Origin: AC-32 sp963765785
GTDB lineage: Bacteria; Actinomycetota; Thermoleophilia; Gaiellales; Gaiellaceae
Reading direction: 5' to 3'
DNA: 64,000 nucleotides
Assembly: GCA_963765785.1 (NCBI GenBank)
Contig: CAVXXW010000008.1
Span: forward strand, 124,001 to 188,000
Positions within the stretch are counted from its first letter, which is position 1, and the number at the start of each line of letters is the position of its first letter. The notes below the pieces were generated by a model. It ran no database searches, was not told where the DNA came from, and worked only from the letters and a program-made list of their open reading frames with translations. Below, piece after piece: positions 11,545 to 18,237 of this stretch. Both the position numbers and the translations under genes were made by a program.

Positions 11545-11727
11545 TGTCTCCCTCCTCCGTAGAGGGTCTCACTACCTCCTTGACGGTGCCCCAGCCTCCG
11601 AGAGTAGCGATTGGCTCCCGCGATGCAAATTGGGCTGCGACCCTCTACCGCAACGGCCATACCGACGCTGCTGAGGCCTACCGGCGATGGCCGAAAGAGC
11701 GACTAGGCGACGGGCGACGCGAAAGGA

Positions 11728-11889
11728 CTAATACCACTTCCCGCGCACGAATCCACCGAAGGCGACGAGTCCGATCAGGGCGATGATCAGCCCGATCCAG
11801 AAGCTCCAGATGACGACCACGATGATCCCGACCATGACCAGGATCCCGCCGAGCGTTAGTCCCCCGTATCGACGCGCTGGCGCGGCCAT
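11728..11889 (-). CDS. Small single-pass or hairpin membrane protein (53 aa)
   Basis: Starts at an ATG preceded by AGGAGG with a 4-nt spacer. Residues 11-46 are almost entirely hydrophobic (GGILVMVGIIVVVIWSFWIG, then IIALIGLVAFGGF), and the tail is basic (VRGKWY). This is a typical small inner-membrane protein of unknown function. It lies upstream of the MMPL exporter on the same strand, 183 bp before its start, so a shared transcript is possible but unproven. Confidence 0.72.
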   Translation of the reverse strand: MAAPARRYGGLTLGGILVMVGIIVVVIWSFWIGLIIALIGLVAFGGFVRGKWY

Positions 11890-11926
11890 CGCTCCTCCTG
11901 CCTTGAGGGTGGTTGGGGCGAGACGT

Positions 11927-12268
11927 GTGCTGACCTGTCAGCTCTGGCAGCTCAGCCCCGACTTCGTCACGCTGGTGCAGGAGCGGTTCGAGAGCGACGA
12001 CACCATCCTCGTCTCGTGCTGGTCCGGAGGCCGCGCCGCGATCGCGATCAACCAGCTTGCGGCGGCCGGCTTCACGAACGCGTACAACATCCTTGACGGC
12101 ATGGAAGGCAGCAGAGTCGACGACCCCGACAGCGTCTTCGACGGCAGGAGGATGAAGGACGGCTGGAAGAACTCCGGCTTGCCCTGGACGTACGACCTCG
12201 ATCCCGAGCACATGCTCCTCCCCGAGTGCGAGAGCGGGACGGTCCATCCCGGCAACGTGCACGACTGA
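11927..12268 (+). pseudogene. Rhodanese-like protein, probably 5'-truncated
   Basis: About 113 codons match the C-terminal two thirds of a single-domain rhodanese (thiosulfate sulfurtransferase). The active-site loop reads SCWSGGRAAIA, with the catalytic Cys retained, and is followed by AAAGFTNAYNILDGMEG and the GLPWTYDLDPE tail. The usual N-terminal strand and helix that place the loop at about residue 80-100 are missing; only a GTG with no clear ribosome site is available. Either a shortened functional protein or a remnant whose front was lost when the neighbouring small gene arrived. Confidence 0.65.
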
Positions 12269-12302
12269 CGGGCGACAGACCCGTGGCCGGACCTGGGGGC
12301 TC

Positions 12303-12340
12303 GCCCAGGGGACATTTCGCGAACGCTGGCCCACGCCAGG
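12303..12340 (-). repeat. Dispersed intergenic repeat, family A
   Basis: On the minus strand this reads GTGGGCCAGCGTTCGCGAAA followed by TGTCCCCTG, matching the plus-strand copies at 44-52 kb. It lies 42 bp beyond the stop of the minus-strand gene 12382-12594 and in the same orientation as that gene. Confidence 0.75.
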
Positions 12341-12381
12341 CTCCCAGTACCTGAGTAGTCAGTGAAAGAAGGGCAGAAAGA

Positions 12382-12594
12382 TCAGCTCGTCGGCCCTCCG
12401 GCGGCTGCCGTCCGATCGCTCACCAGGTAGGCGACGATCAGCGCAGCGGGGAAGAAGACGAGGCTGAAGAGGAAAAAGCCGAAGAAGCTGTGCCCTTTAC
12501 GGCCAGCGACACGGGCGGGCCAAAAGGCGATCGCGATCCAGACGATGATCGCGAGGGTTGTCCAGAGCCACACACCGTTAGCAGCGAGAAGCAC
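12382..12594 (-). CDS. Small two-helix membrane protein (70 aa)
   Basis: GTG start with AAGGAGG five bases upstream. Two hydrophobic stretches, NGVWLWTTLAIIVWIAIAFW and FFGFFLFSLVFFPAALIVAY, are separated by a basic turn (PARVAGRKGHS), giving a helical hairpin. The second half resembles the phenylalanine-rich segment seen in many small actinobacterial membrane proteins. Function unknown. It overlaps the degenerate tail of the frameshifted gene upstream. Confidence 0.65.
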   Translation of the reverse strand: MLLAANGVWLWTTLAIIVWIAIAFWPARVAGRKGHSFFGFFLFSLVFFPAALIVAYLVSDRTAAAGGPTS

Positions 12595-12713
12595 TTCGAC
12601 CTCCTTGTGGTCGGGCTGCGTAGAGCATATTGCGGTTGCAAAGTCTCGCCTGGGCCGGATCGACGCCAACCGTTGGACGCTGAGCCGTGGTGCGGATACC
12701 TAGACAGCCGTTC

Positions 12714-12742
12714 GTCAGGGAACATTCCCGAAACAAGTCCCG
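12714..12742 (-). repeat. Dispersed intergenic repeat, family A, degenerate copy
   Basis: Minus-strand reading GGGACTTGTTTCGGGAATGT then TCCCTGA aligns to the family A consensus at about 19 of 27 positions. It coincides with the point where the upstream reading frame stops looking like natural protein. Confidence 0.4.
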
Positions 12743-13168
12743 CTGGACGTCGGCGGTGTTGAAGCACTTGTCGTCGGGGTGCGCGCCGCCGCACGAGAGG
12801 CGGTAGACCTCCGGCCGCCACAGGAAGATGTTCGCTCTCAGGTTCCCGCGCTTCAGGAACAGCGACCAGCCGCCCTCCGCGTCGTCCATCTGCGCGACCG
12901 TCCAGCCGTTGGCGACCGCGACCGAACGAACTGCGCGCGCCCGGGCCGCGGAGGAATGCTGCGGCAGCTCGAAGACGACGCCGCGCACTACGGGCTGGCC
13001 GCGAGCTTGACACAGTCGCCGAACCCGACGCGCGGACATGGCCGTCGGGCGGAATCACTCCCGACCCGCCCCGCGCAGCTCCGCCCGACGGTCGGCCCCG
13101 GTCTCGAGGTACGCGCGATGCCACTGATCAAGAGAGCCACGAGCACGAGGCCGGCGCCGGCCAGAACG
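12740..13168 (-). pseudogene. Secreted/membrane-anchored hypothetical protein, frameshifted and 3'-altered
   Basis: Two overlapping minus-strand frames together resemble one protein. The first gives a hydrophobic N-terminal segment (VLAGAGLVLVALLISGIA) and a linker ending DCVKLAASP; the second continues with VVRGVVFELPQHSS and a compact domain containing FLKRGNLRANIFLWRPEVYR and CGGAHPDDKCFNT. The switch near 13015 needs a one-base frame change. No family is recognised. The end runs into a degenerate family A repeat, after which the translation looks random. Could also be two unrelated open frames. Confidence 0.35.
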
Positions 13169-13210
13169 CGCTGCGCCCGACGCTCACCCCGCCGCTCGCT
13201 CGCTCGCTCC

Positions 13211-13333
13211 GGCTAGTTGCATCAGCGGGATTTGCTCACGCCATCACGGTTTGCCGACCTGGCATAGGCGCTAGTTGCATGAGCCCACCCAAACTTCGGG
13301 ACCCTGGCACCCACGCCAGCTGCAACTAGCGCC
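13211..13333. repeat. TGCAACTAGCGCC repeat cluster with inverted repeat (family C)
   Basis: Three copies: GGCTAGTTGCATCAGC at 13211-13226, GGCGCTAGTTGCATGAGC at 13267-13284 and TGCAACTAGCGCC at 13321-13333. The second and third form a perfect 13-bp inverted repeat with a 41-bp gap. A related copy (AGCTGCAACTAACGCC) lies at 52910-52925. The cluster borders the genes encoding repeats associated with homing endonucleases. Confidence 0.7.
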
Positions 13334-13442
13334 CGCCAGCGCGTAGCCATGCGGATTCGCGCGCCATCTCGCCACCCAAGCCCTGACGCAGCCGGCCGAG
13401 CAGGCGGCGGTGAGCACCGTCAGCCAGGCCTACGGTTCAGTC

Positions 13443-14599
13443 ATGGCGAACTCCGATCCGACGCCACGGCCGCCTGGCGACAGGCAGCGCTTCTCCGACC
13501 CCGCCGCCGAACCCGTCTACGCCGCGATCAAGTCGCTTGACCTGGCGAGCCAGCACCAGCTACTGCGCGAACTCCAGGTGAAGTTGCATGCGGAGGACGT
13601 CTCCGCCGAAGGCACCCAGCGGACCAAGGTCGGGCATGCGCTGACGGCTCTTGGCCACGCCGCCCGCACCCTTGCCACCCGCCATCGGTCGAGGAGTACC
13701 GCCGGCTCTACCGAGAAGTGATGCGCGAGGCCGCCTGGCCGGACGACCGCTGCATCCGGCGCTGGCTCGGCGCTGGCTCCTGGAACGACGCGCTGCGGCG
13801 TGCCCACCTCGAGCCGAAGCCTGACGGCGACGTCGTCGTCTTCCAGCACGGCCACTTCTACACCGTCGAAGAGCTCGCGGCTGCGCTGCGCGAGTGCGCT
13901 GAAGACCTCGGGCACCCGCCGACCCATCCCGAGTACATCGCCTGGGTTCACCGCCCCGATGTTCGCCGCCGGCCAGGCCGTCGGCCCGCGAGCATGGGTG
14001 TCTTCAAGCGCCTGTGTGGAGGCTTCCTTGATGCCCTGCGAGTCGCAGGCCTCCTGCCAGGCGATCCAGCCCACGCGATCGTCTCGTCGCTCGGGGTGCG
14101 GCGGGCCGAGTACCGCATCTCCGACGATTCGCTCAAGGCCGGCATCCGCGAAGTGGCTCGTCGGCTAGGCCGCTCGCCTCGCGTCGAGGAGTACATCCGC
14201 GAGCGTGGGCTGATCTACGAAGAGACGCGGGCGGAAGGCAAGCCGCGCACCATCGCCTCCTACGGCACGCTCAACCGGCGCTTCGGCGGCGAGTGGGACT
14301 CGATCCTCGCCTGGGCCGGGCTCGAGCCGCTCGGCGGCCGCACCACCGGCCGCCGCAACCCGAAGCCGCCGAAAGGCCCGCGGGTCACGAAGGAGGTCAT
14401 CGGGCGTGCGCTGCGCGTCGCCTACGGGGTCGAAGGCGATCCGTTCACCGTCAGCGCTTACATGCACTGGCGCGCCGAGCAGCTCGAGGGCCTTGGGCGC
14501 TGGGAGCGTGAGCGCTATCCGAGCTACCACACGATCTGGTTGCGCTACGGCACTTGGGATGCCGCCTGCGTCGACGCGCTTGGCCAAGAGGCGAGCTGA
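13443..14599 (+). pseudogene. Protein of tandem homing-endonuclease-associated (HNH_repeat) domains, frameshifted
   Basis: Successive ~55-residue units share the pattern: helix with LG-x-P-x-x-x-EY, a variable stretch, then RRFGGEWDSILAWAGLEP or equivalent (also SWNDALRRAHLEP and GGFLDALRVAGLLP). This is the pattern of the repeat found beside HNH homing endonucleases, thought to bind DNA. The first unit is split: a frame starting at ATG 13443 ends its coherent sequence at ALTALGHAARTL near 13670, and the next frame resumes at HPPSVEEYRRLYREV, so one base appears to be lost there. About four units are visible up to the stop at 14599. No nuclease domain was seen in it. It overlaps or abuts a second gene of the same kind. 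Confidence 0.6.
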
Positions 14600-14615
14600 C
14601 GCACCGCTGAAAGCG

Positions 14616-15248
14616 ATGCTCGACGCGCTCGGCCCAATCGGGCTGCACGAGCTCGAGCTCTGGCTCCAGGCCGACCTGGCAGACGGGCCGACGGTGGCGG
14701 ACAAGCGAGCAGCGGAACTCGGCGCCCTCGCCTTGATGCTGAACGTCCTCATTCCCCGGCCGGGCTGGACCTACCCGACCATCAAGCAGGCCGACTATGA
14801 CAGCCGCCGGCCCTCGGCCGCGATGACCGGTCCTGTGCTGGCGACGAAATATGGGGGCTGGAAGCGCGCATGCAAGGCCGCCTACGGGCTGAAGACGGAC
14901 GGACGCACGCGCGGCCGCTCGCATCACGCCTGGCCGGCCACGCAGCGCGGCGAGCCCCGGGTCGAGCCATACATGCTGGAAGAGGTGATCCGAGCGGTCC
15001 GGCGCTGTGGGCTCGAACTCGGCTGCCGCCCGAGCTCGTCGACCTACGTGCGATGGTCAGCGGCCAAGCGCCGCCTCGCGCGCGTCAACAACAACTGCGT
15101 CCGCGTCCCGAGCATTGGCGCCGTCTACCGACACTTCCCGTCCTGTGGTCGGGCGCGCTGGCGCCGTGTGCTCGAGGCAGCTGCGCTGACCGATGAGGAG
15201 CTGACAGGCGCCGCCAGGCGGCGCCTGGGGCTACGCGCGCGTCAGTAG
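14616..15248 (+). CDS. Second protein with homing-endonuclease-associated-like repeats
   Basis: About 210 aa from an ATG 17 bp after the previous stop (a TTG at 14580 is an alternative). It contains two more units of the same design: YPTIKQADYDSRRPS...KYGGWKRACKAAYGL and a later one with LGCRPSSSTYVRWSAAKRR...HFPSCGRARWRRVLEAAAL. The N-terminal 60 residues (ALGPIGLHELELWLQADL) form a separate helical region. Together with the preceding gene it may once have been a single longer polypeptide. No catalytic motif is visible; DNA binding is inferred from the repeat type. Confidence 0.55.
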   Translation: MLDALGPIGLHELELWLQADLADGPTVADKRAAELGALALMLNVLIPRPGWTYPTIKQADYDSRRPSAAMTGPVLATKYGGWKRACKAAYGLKTDGRTRGRSHHAWPATQRGEPRVEPYMLEEVIRAVRRCGLELGCRPSSSTYVRWSAAKRRLARVNNNCVRVPSIGAVYRHFPSCGRARWRRVLEAAALTDEELTGAARRRLGLRARQ

Positions 15249-15328
15249 TTGGCCCGCAGGCAGTGTGGGGACATACCCCGATGTTCGCGCAGCCCGACCG
15301 GCGCACGATCTGTCCGAGGAGGTGTGGC

Positions 15329-15517
15329 ATGCACGCACTCAAGCACCATCTCGCTCACCATCGGATGCACATGCTCGGCTGTGGCGCCGGCATTCTCCTG
15401 CTGGCGCTCGGCGCAGCTCTTGATGCTCCGGTCGTCGCAATCGGCGGCGCGATCATCTGCGGCGCCTTCTGTCTCGACATGGTGCGGATGATGGTTGTGC
15501 GGCCCAGGCGCTCGTAG
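15329..15517 (+). CDS. Small His-rich-headed membrane protein (62 aa)
   Basis: ATG with GGAGG six bases upstream. The N-terminus is histidine-rich (MHALKHHLAHHRMHML, six His in 16) and is followed by two hydrophobic stretches (GCGAGILLLALGAALDAP and VVAIGGAIICGAFCLDMV) and a basic end. The His cluster and the location beside metal-handling genes suggest a metal-related role, which is inference. It converges on the DUF4396 gene with only 9 bp between stops. Confidence 0.7.
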   Translation: MHALKHHLAHHRMHMLGCGAGILLLALGAALDAPVVAIGGAIICGAFCLDMVRMMVVRPRRS

Positions 15518-15526
15518 GCGCCAGGC

Positions 15527-15994
15527 TCAGTGGTATGCGTGCACGGCCACGTGGCCACGTCCGCGGGCGATGAGTGCACGGTTGACCGGGAAGGCCGCCC
15601 AGAAGGCGATGAAGAGCCCGACGCCGAGGCTCCACCAGAAGAGGAAGTCGCCAAGCCCTGCCGCCATCGCCCCGGGCACGAGTAGGACGAAGCCGTTGTC
15701 GACGATCTCCATCACGGCGATTGAGACTGTGTCCGCGGCGAGGGCGATCCGAGCTGCCCTGCGCAGTGGCACGCCGCTGCGGACAAGCGGGCGCAACGTG
15801 AGCGAGTAACCGAAGAAGAAGGCGAGCACGATCGCGATCGCAATCGAGGCGACATTGCCCCAACCCAGGGCGGTCGCAATCACAAGGCCCAGAATCTCGC
15901 CGATCGCACAGCCAGTCAGGCAGTGCCACGTGGCGCCGAAGGCCGCGCGGTTCAGCGATTCGGGCTCAGGGCGATGTTCGTGAGCGTGATCCAT
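15527..15994 (-). CDS. DUF4396-family membrane protein
   Basis: A 155-aa protein with about four transmembrane segments. The family hallmark WHCLTGCAIGEILG, with Cys and His at the edge of the first helix, is present, along with the DNGFVLLVPGAM and WWSLGVGLFIAFWAAFPVN segments. DUF4396 proteins are often found near copper/multicopper-oxidase genes and may bind metal through the Cys/His motif; the function is not established. The N-terminus is His-rich (MDHAHEHRPEPE). It fits with the neighbouring cyclase-YHS and multicopper oxidase genes. Confidence 0.8.
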   Translation of the reverse strand: MDHAHEHRPEPESLNRAAFGATWHCLTGCAIGEILGLVIATALGWGNVASIAIAIVLAFFFGYSLTLRPLVRSGVPLRRAARIALAADTVSIAVMEIVDNGFVLLVPGAMAAGLGDFLFWWSLGVGLFIAFWAAFPVNRALIARGRGHVAVHAYH

Positions 15995-16067
15995 CTTCGA
16001 ACACCGTTCTAGCGCGTGCGCGAGGGGTCAGCGCGCCATCGCCGTTCGCAAGCAGCTGGTCTGACCG

Positions 16068-16199
16068 CTAGTGATCCTTGCGCGGCGGACGCTGCCCAAG
16101 ACGCACTGCCGCGTAGACAACGGCGCCGAGGACCGCGATCCAGAAGACCATCATGAAGGTCATCCAGGCCCAGTCCCAGCCATCCATCCAGCCGTGCAC
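16068..16199 (-). CDS. Tryptophan-rich small membrane peptide (43 aa)
   Basis: GTG start with GGAGG six bases upstream. The sequence has a Trp/Met-rich head (VHGWMDGWDWAWMTFMMVFW) running into one transmembrane helix (IAVLGAVVYAAVRL) and a basic tail (GQRPPRKDH). The design resembles the small Trp-rich membrane peptides often found with copper- and redox-stress genes in actinobacteria, but no defined family was recognised. Confidence 0.65.
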   Translation of the reverse strand: MHGWMDGWDWAWMTFMMVFWIAVLGAVVYAAVRLGQRPPRKDH

Positions 16200-16359
16200 G
16201 TCTGCCCTCCTTCGAGCGTGCTTCCACGATGGCGCCCTGCGAGCTCTAGGCCATCGGTGCTCCCCCACATCCAGGTCGTGAGAACTACCGATCCGCTCCG
16301 AAGACCCTGCGCAAGCCGAGCCGGCCCGCTTCACCGATGGCGCGTCTCGCTCGCTGCAG

Positions 16360-17019
16360 CTATTCCGCGTACCGCTCCGGGTACTGGGCAAAGGCTGCCG
16401 CGCACGTAAGCGAACAGAAGTGGTACGCCTTCTCGTCGAGCAGCAAACGACCGACCGCGCGCTCTGGGTCGACCGCCATTTGGCAGACGGGGTCGATCGC
16501 CAGGTGATCGGCATTCTCGTCCACGCGAACGACGGCGAAAATCTCGACCGGCTCAGCGACGTTGCGTAGGACTTGCCGCCCACGAGACTCGTAGAGCACA
16601 CCCTCGAGATCGGGCGCGAGCGCTGCCGTCTGCCCGGTGACGAGCACCTCGCCACCGGCGGCGAGTGCCGAGACCCGCGCCGCGACATTGATCGTCGACC
16701 CGAAGTAGTCCCCGTTGCGCTCGACAGCCGAGCCGTGGTTGCCGCCCACGCGGACCGATGGCGCCTCGTGGCCGCTCATCGCATTGCGCGTGATCCATAA
16801 GCCAAGCCGAACTGCATCGGCGGGATCGGGCACCCGCAGCATGAGCGCGTCGCCGACTGCCTTCACATACTCGCCGTCGACGGGTGGGAGCTCCGCCTGA
16901 ACGACATTCGCGAACTCCTCCACGAGCTGCACGGCATGCTCGTCTCCATGCGCCTCCGTCAGCGCCGTAAAGCCGGCGATGTCGGCGAACAAGAAGGTCG
17001 CTTGGGCTTCGCTCGACAC
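16360..17019 (-). CDS. Class III nucleotide cyclase fused to a YHS metal-binding domain
   Basis: A 219-aa two-domain protein. Residues 9-165 form a class III adenylate/guanylate cyclase domain with both metal aspartates (FADIAGFT, Asp13; KAVGDALM, Asp57) and the transition-state Asn/Arg (NVAARV, Asn111 and Arg115), so it looks catalytically competent; ATP or GTP preference is not certain. Residues 175-219 form a YHS domain with Cys179, Cys202 and Cys206 (IDPVCQMAV...FCSLTCAAAF), a module that binds heavy metals. The order suggests a cytoplasmic cyclase whose activity is tuned by metal. It stands alone, divergent from the flavin monooxygenase by 57 bp and near the multicopper oxidase. Confidence 0.85.
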   Translation of the reverse strand: MSSEAQATFLFADIAGFTALTEAHGDEHAVQLVEEFANVVQAELPPVDGEYVKAVGDALMLRVPDPADAVRLGLWITRNAMSGHEAPSVRVGGNHGSAVERNGDYFGSTINVAARVSALAAGGEVLVTGQTAALAPDLEGVLYESRGRQVLRNVAEPVEIFAVVRVDENADHLAIDPVCQMAVDPERAVGRLLLDEKAYHFCSLTCAAAFAQYPERYAE

Positions 17020-17076
17020 GGGTAGAACCTAGTCGTTATCCCACGCGAAAATGCGAACTGACTGATTGGGGGCTGG

Positions 17077-18234
17077 GTGAACTCGGGTTCGAGCGATTCC
17101 TACGACGGCAGCGCGCAGCACCTCGATGTGGCCGTCATCGGTGGCGGCCAAGCTGGGCTGGCCATCGGCTACTTCCTGAGGAAGCAGGGTTACGGCTTGG
17201 TGATCCTCGAGCGGGCGAGCGAAGTCGCACCAGCGTGGCGCGAGCGCTGGGACTCGCTGACGCTCTTCACGTCCCGTCGCTACAGCGCGCTCGGAGGGCT
17301 TCCGTTCCCCGGTGATCCGAACGGCTACCCGACCCGCGACGAGGTGATCGGCTACCTCGAGCACTACGCGGAGACCTTCGAGTTGCCGGTCGAACTGAAC
17401 AGCGAGGTCAAGAAGCTCGAGCGCAGCGACGACGGACGCTTCGGCCTCGAGCTCGACAGACGGACGATCACCGCCGACCAAGTCGTCGTCGCGACCGGGC
17501 CTTTCCAGACGCCGTACGTGCCGAAGCTCGTCGAGAAACTCGACGACAACGTCTTCCAGACGCACGCCGTCGGCTATCGCCGGCCGGACGAGGTGCCGCA
17601 GGGCACGGTCCTTGTGGTCGGTGGCGGCAACACCGGCTTTCAGATCGCGAAGGAGCTCTCGGCTACACACAAGGTCGTGCTCTCGGTCGGAACCCGCCAG
17701 AAGCCGTTGCCCCAACGTGTGCTCGGGCGCGACCTCTTCTGGTGGTTGACGAAGGCGCGCATTCTCGACAAGACGGTCGAGTCACGCCTCGGCCGCAAGC
17801 TTTCGACGCGCGACACGCTGATCGGCTCGAGCCCACGCGAGCTCAAGAAGCGCTATGGGGTGGAGGTCAAGCCGCGCGTCGTCGACGCCGACGGGCGAAC
17901 AGTCCGCCTCGAGGACGGCAGCGAGCTCGAAGTCGACGCTGTCATCTGGGCGACCGGCTACCGCCCCGACTACTCGTGGATCAAGCTGCCGATCTTCGAC
18001 GAGGACGGTCGCCTGCGCCACCGCCGCGGCGTCACCGATGTCCCCGGCCTCCACTTCCTGGGCCTCACCTGGCAGCACACGCGCGGCTCTGCGCTGATCG
18101 GCTTCATCAAGGACGACGCCGAGTTCATCGCCGAGCGGATCGCGGAGTACCAGCAATCGAAGGCGCACCCGGCAGCCGAGACAGCGGTCGGCGCCGGGGC
18201 ACCTGCCCAAGGTCGCCCACCTGAGAGGATGTAG
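17077..18234 (+). CDS. Flavin-containing monooxygenase-like NAD(P)/FAD oxidoreductase
   Basis: A 385-aa class B flavin monooxygenase-like protein (CzcO/TrkA type). The FAD-binding Rossmann motif VAVIGGGQAGLAIGYFL is near the N-terminus, the NADPH-binding motif VVVGGGNTGFQIAKEL lies around residue 187, and the late ATGY motif (VIWATGYRPDYSW) closes the FAD site. These enzymes hydroxylate small organic substrates or act as reductases; the substrate is unknown. GTG start. It ends 3 bp before the multicopper oxidase ATG, so the two are almost certainly co-transcribed. Confidence 0.88.
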   Translation: MNSGSSDSYDGSAQHLDVAVIGGGQAGLAIGYFLRKQGYGLVILERASEVAPAWRERWDSLTLFTSRRYSALGGLPFPGDPNGYPTRDEVIGYLEHYAETFELPVELNSEVKKLERSDDGRFGLELDRRTITADQVVVATGPFQTPYVPKLVEKLDDNVFQTHAVGYRRPDEVPQGTVLVVGGGNTGFQIAKELSATHKVVLSVGTRQKPLPQRVLGRDLFWWLTKARILDKTVESRLGRKLSTRDTLIGSSPRELKKRYGVEVKPRVVDADGRTVRLEDGSELEVDAVIWATGYRPDYSWIKLPIFDEDGRLRHRRGVTDVPGLHFLGLTWQHTRGSALIGFIKDDAEFIAERIAEYQQSKAHPAAETAVGAGAPAQGRPPERM

Positions 18235-18237
18235 TCG

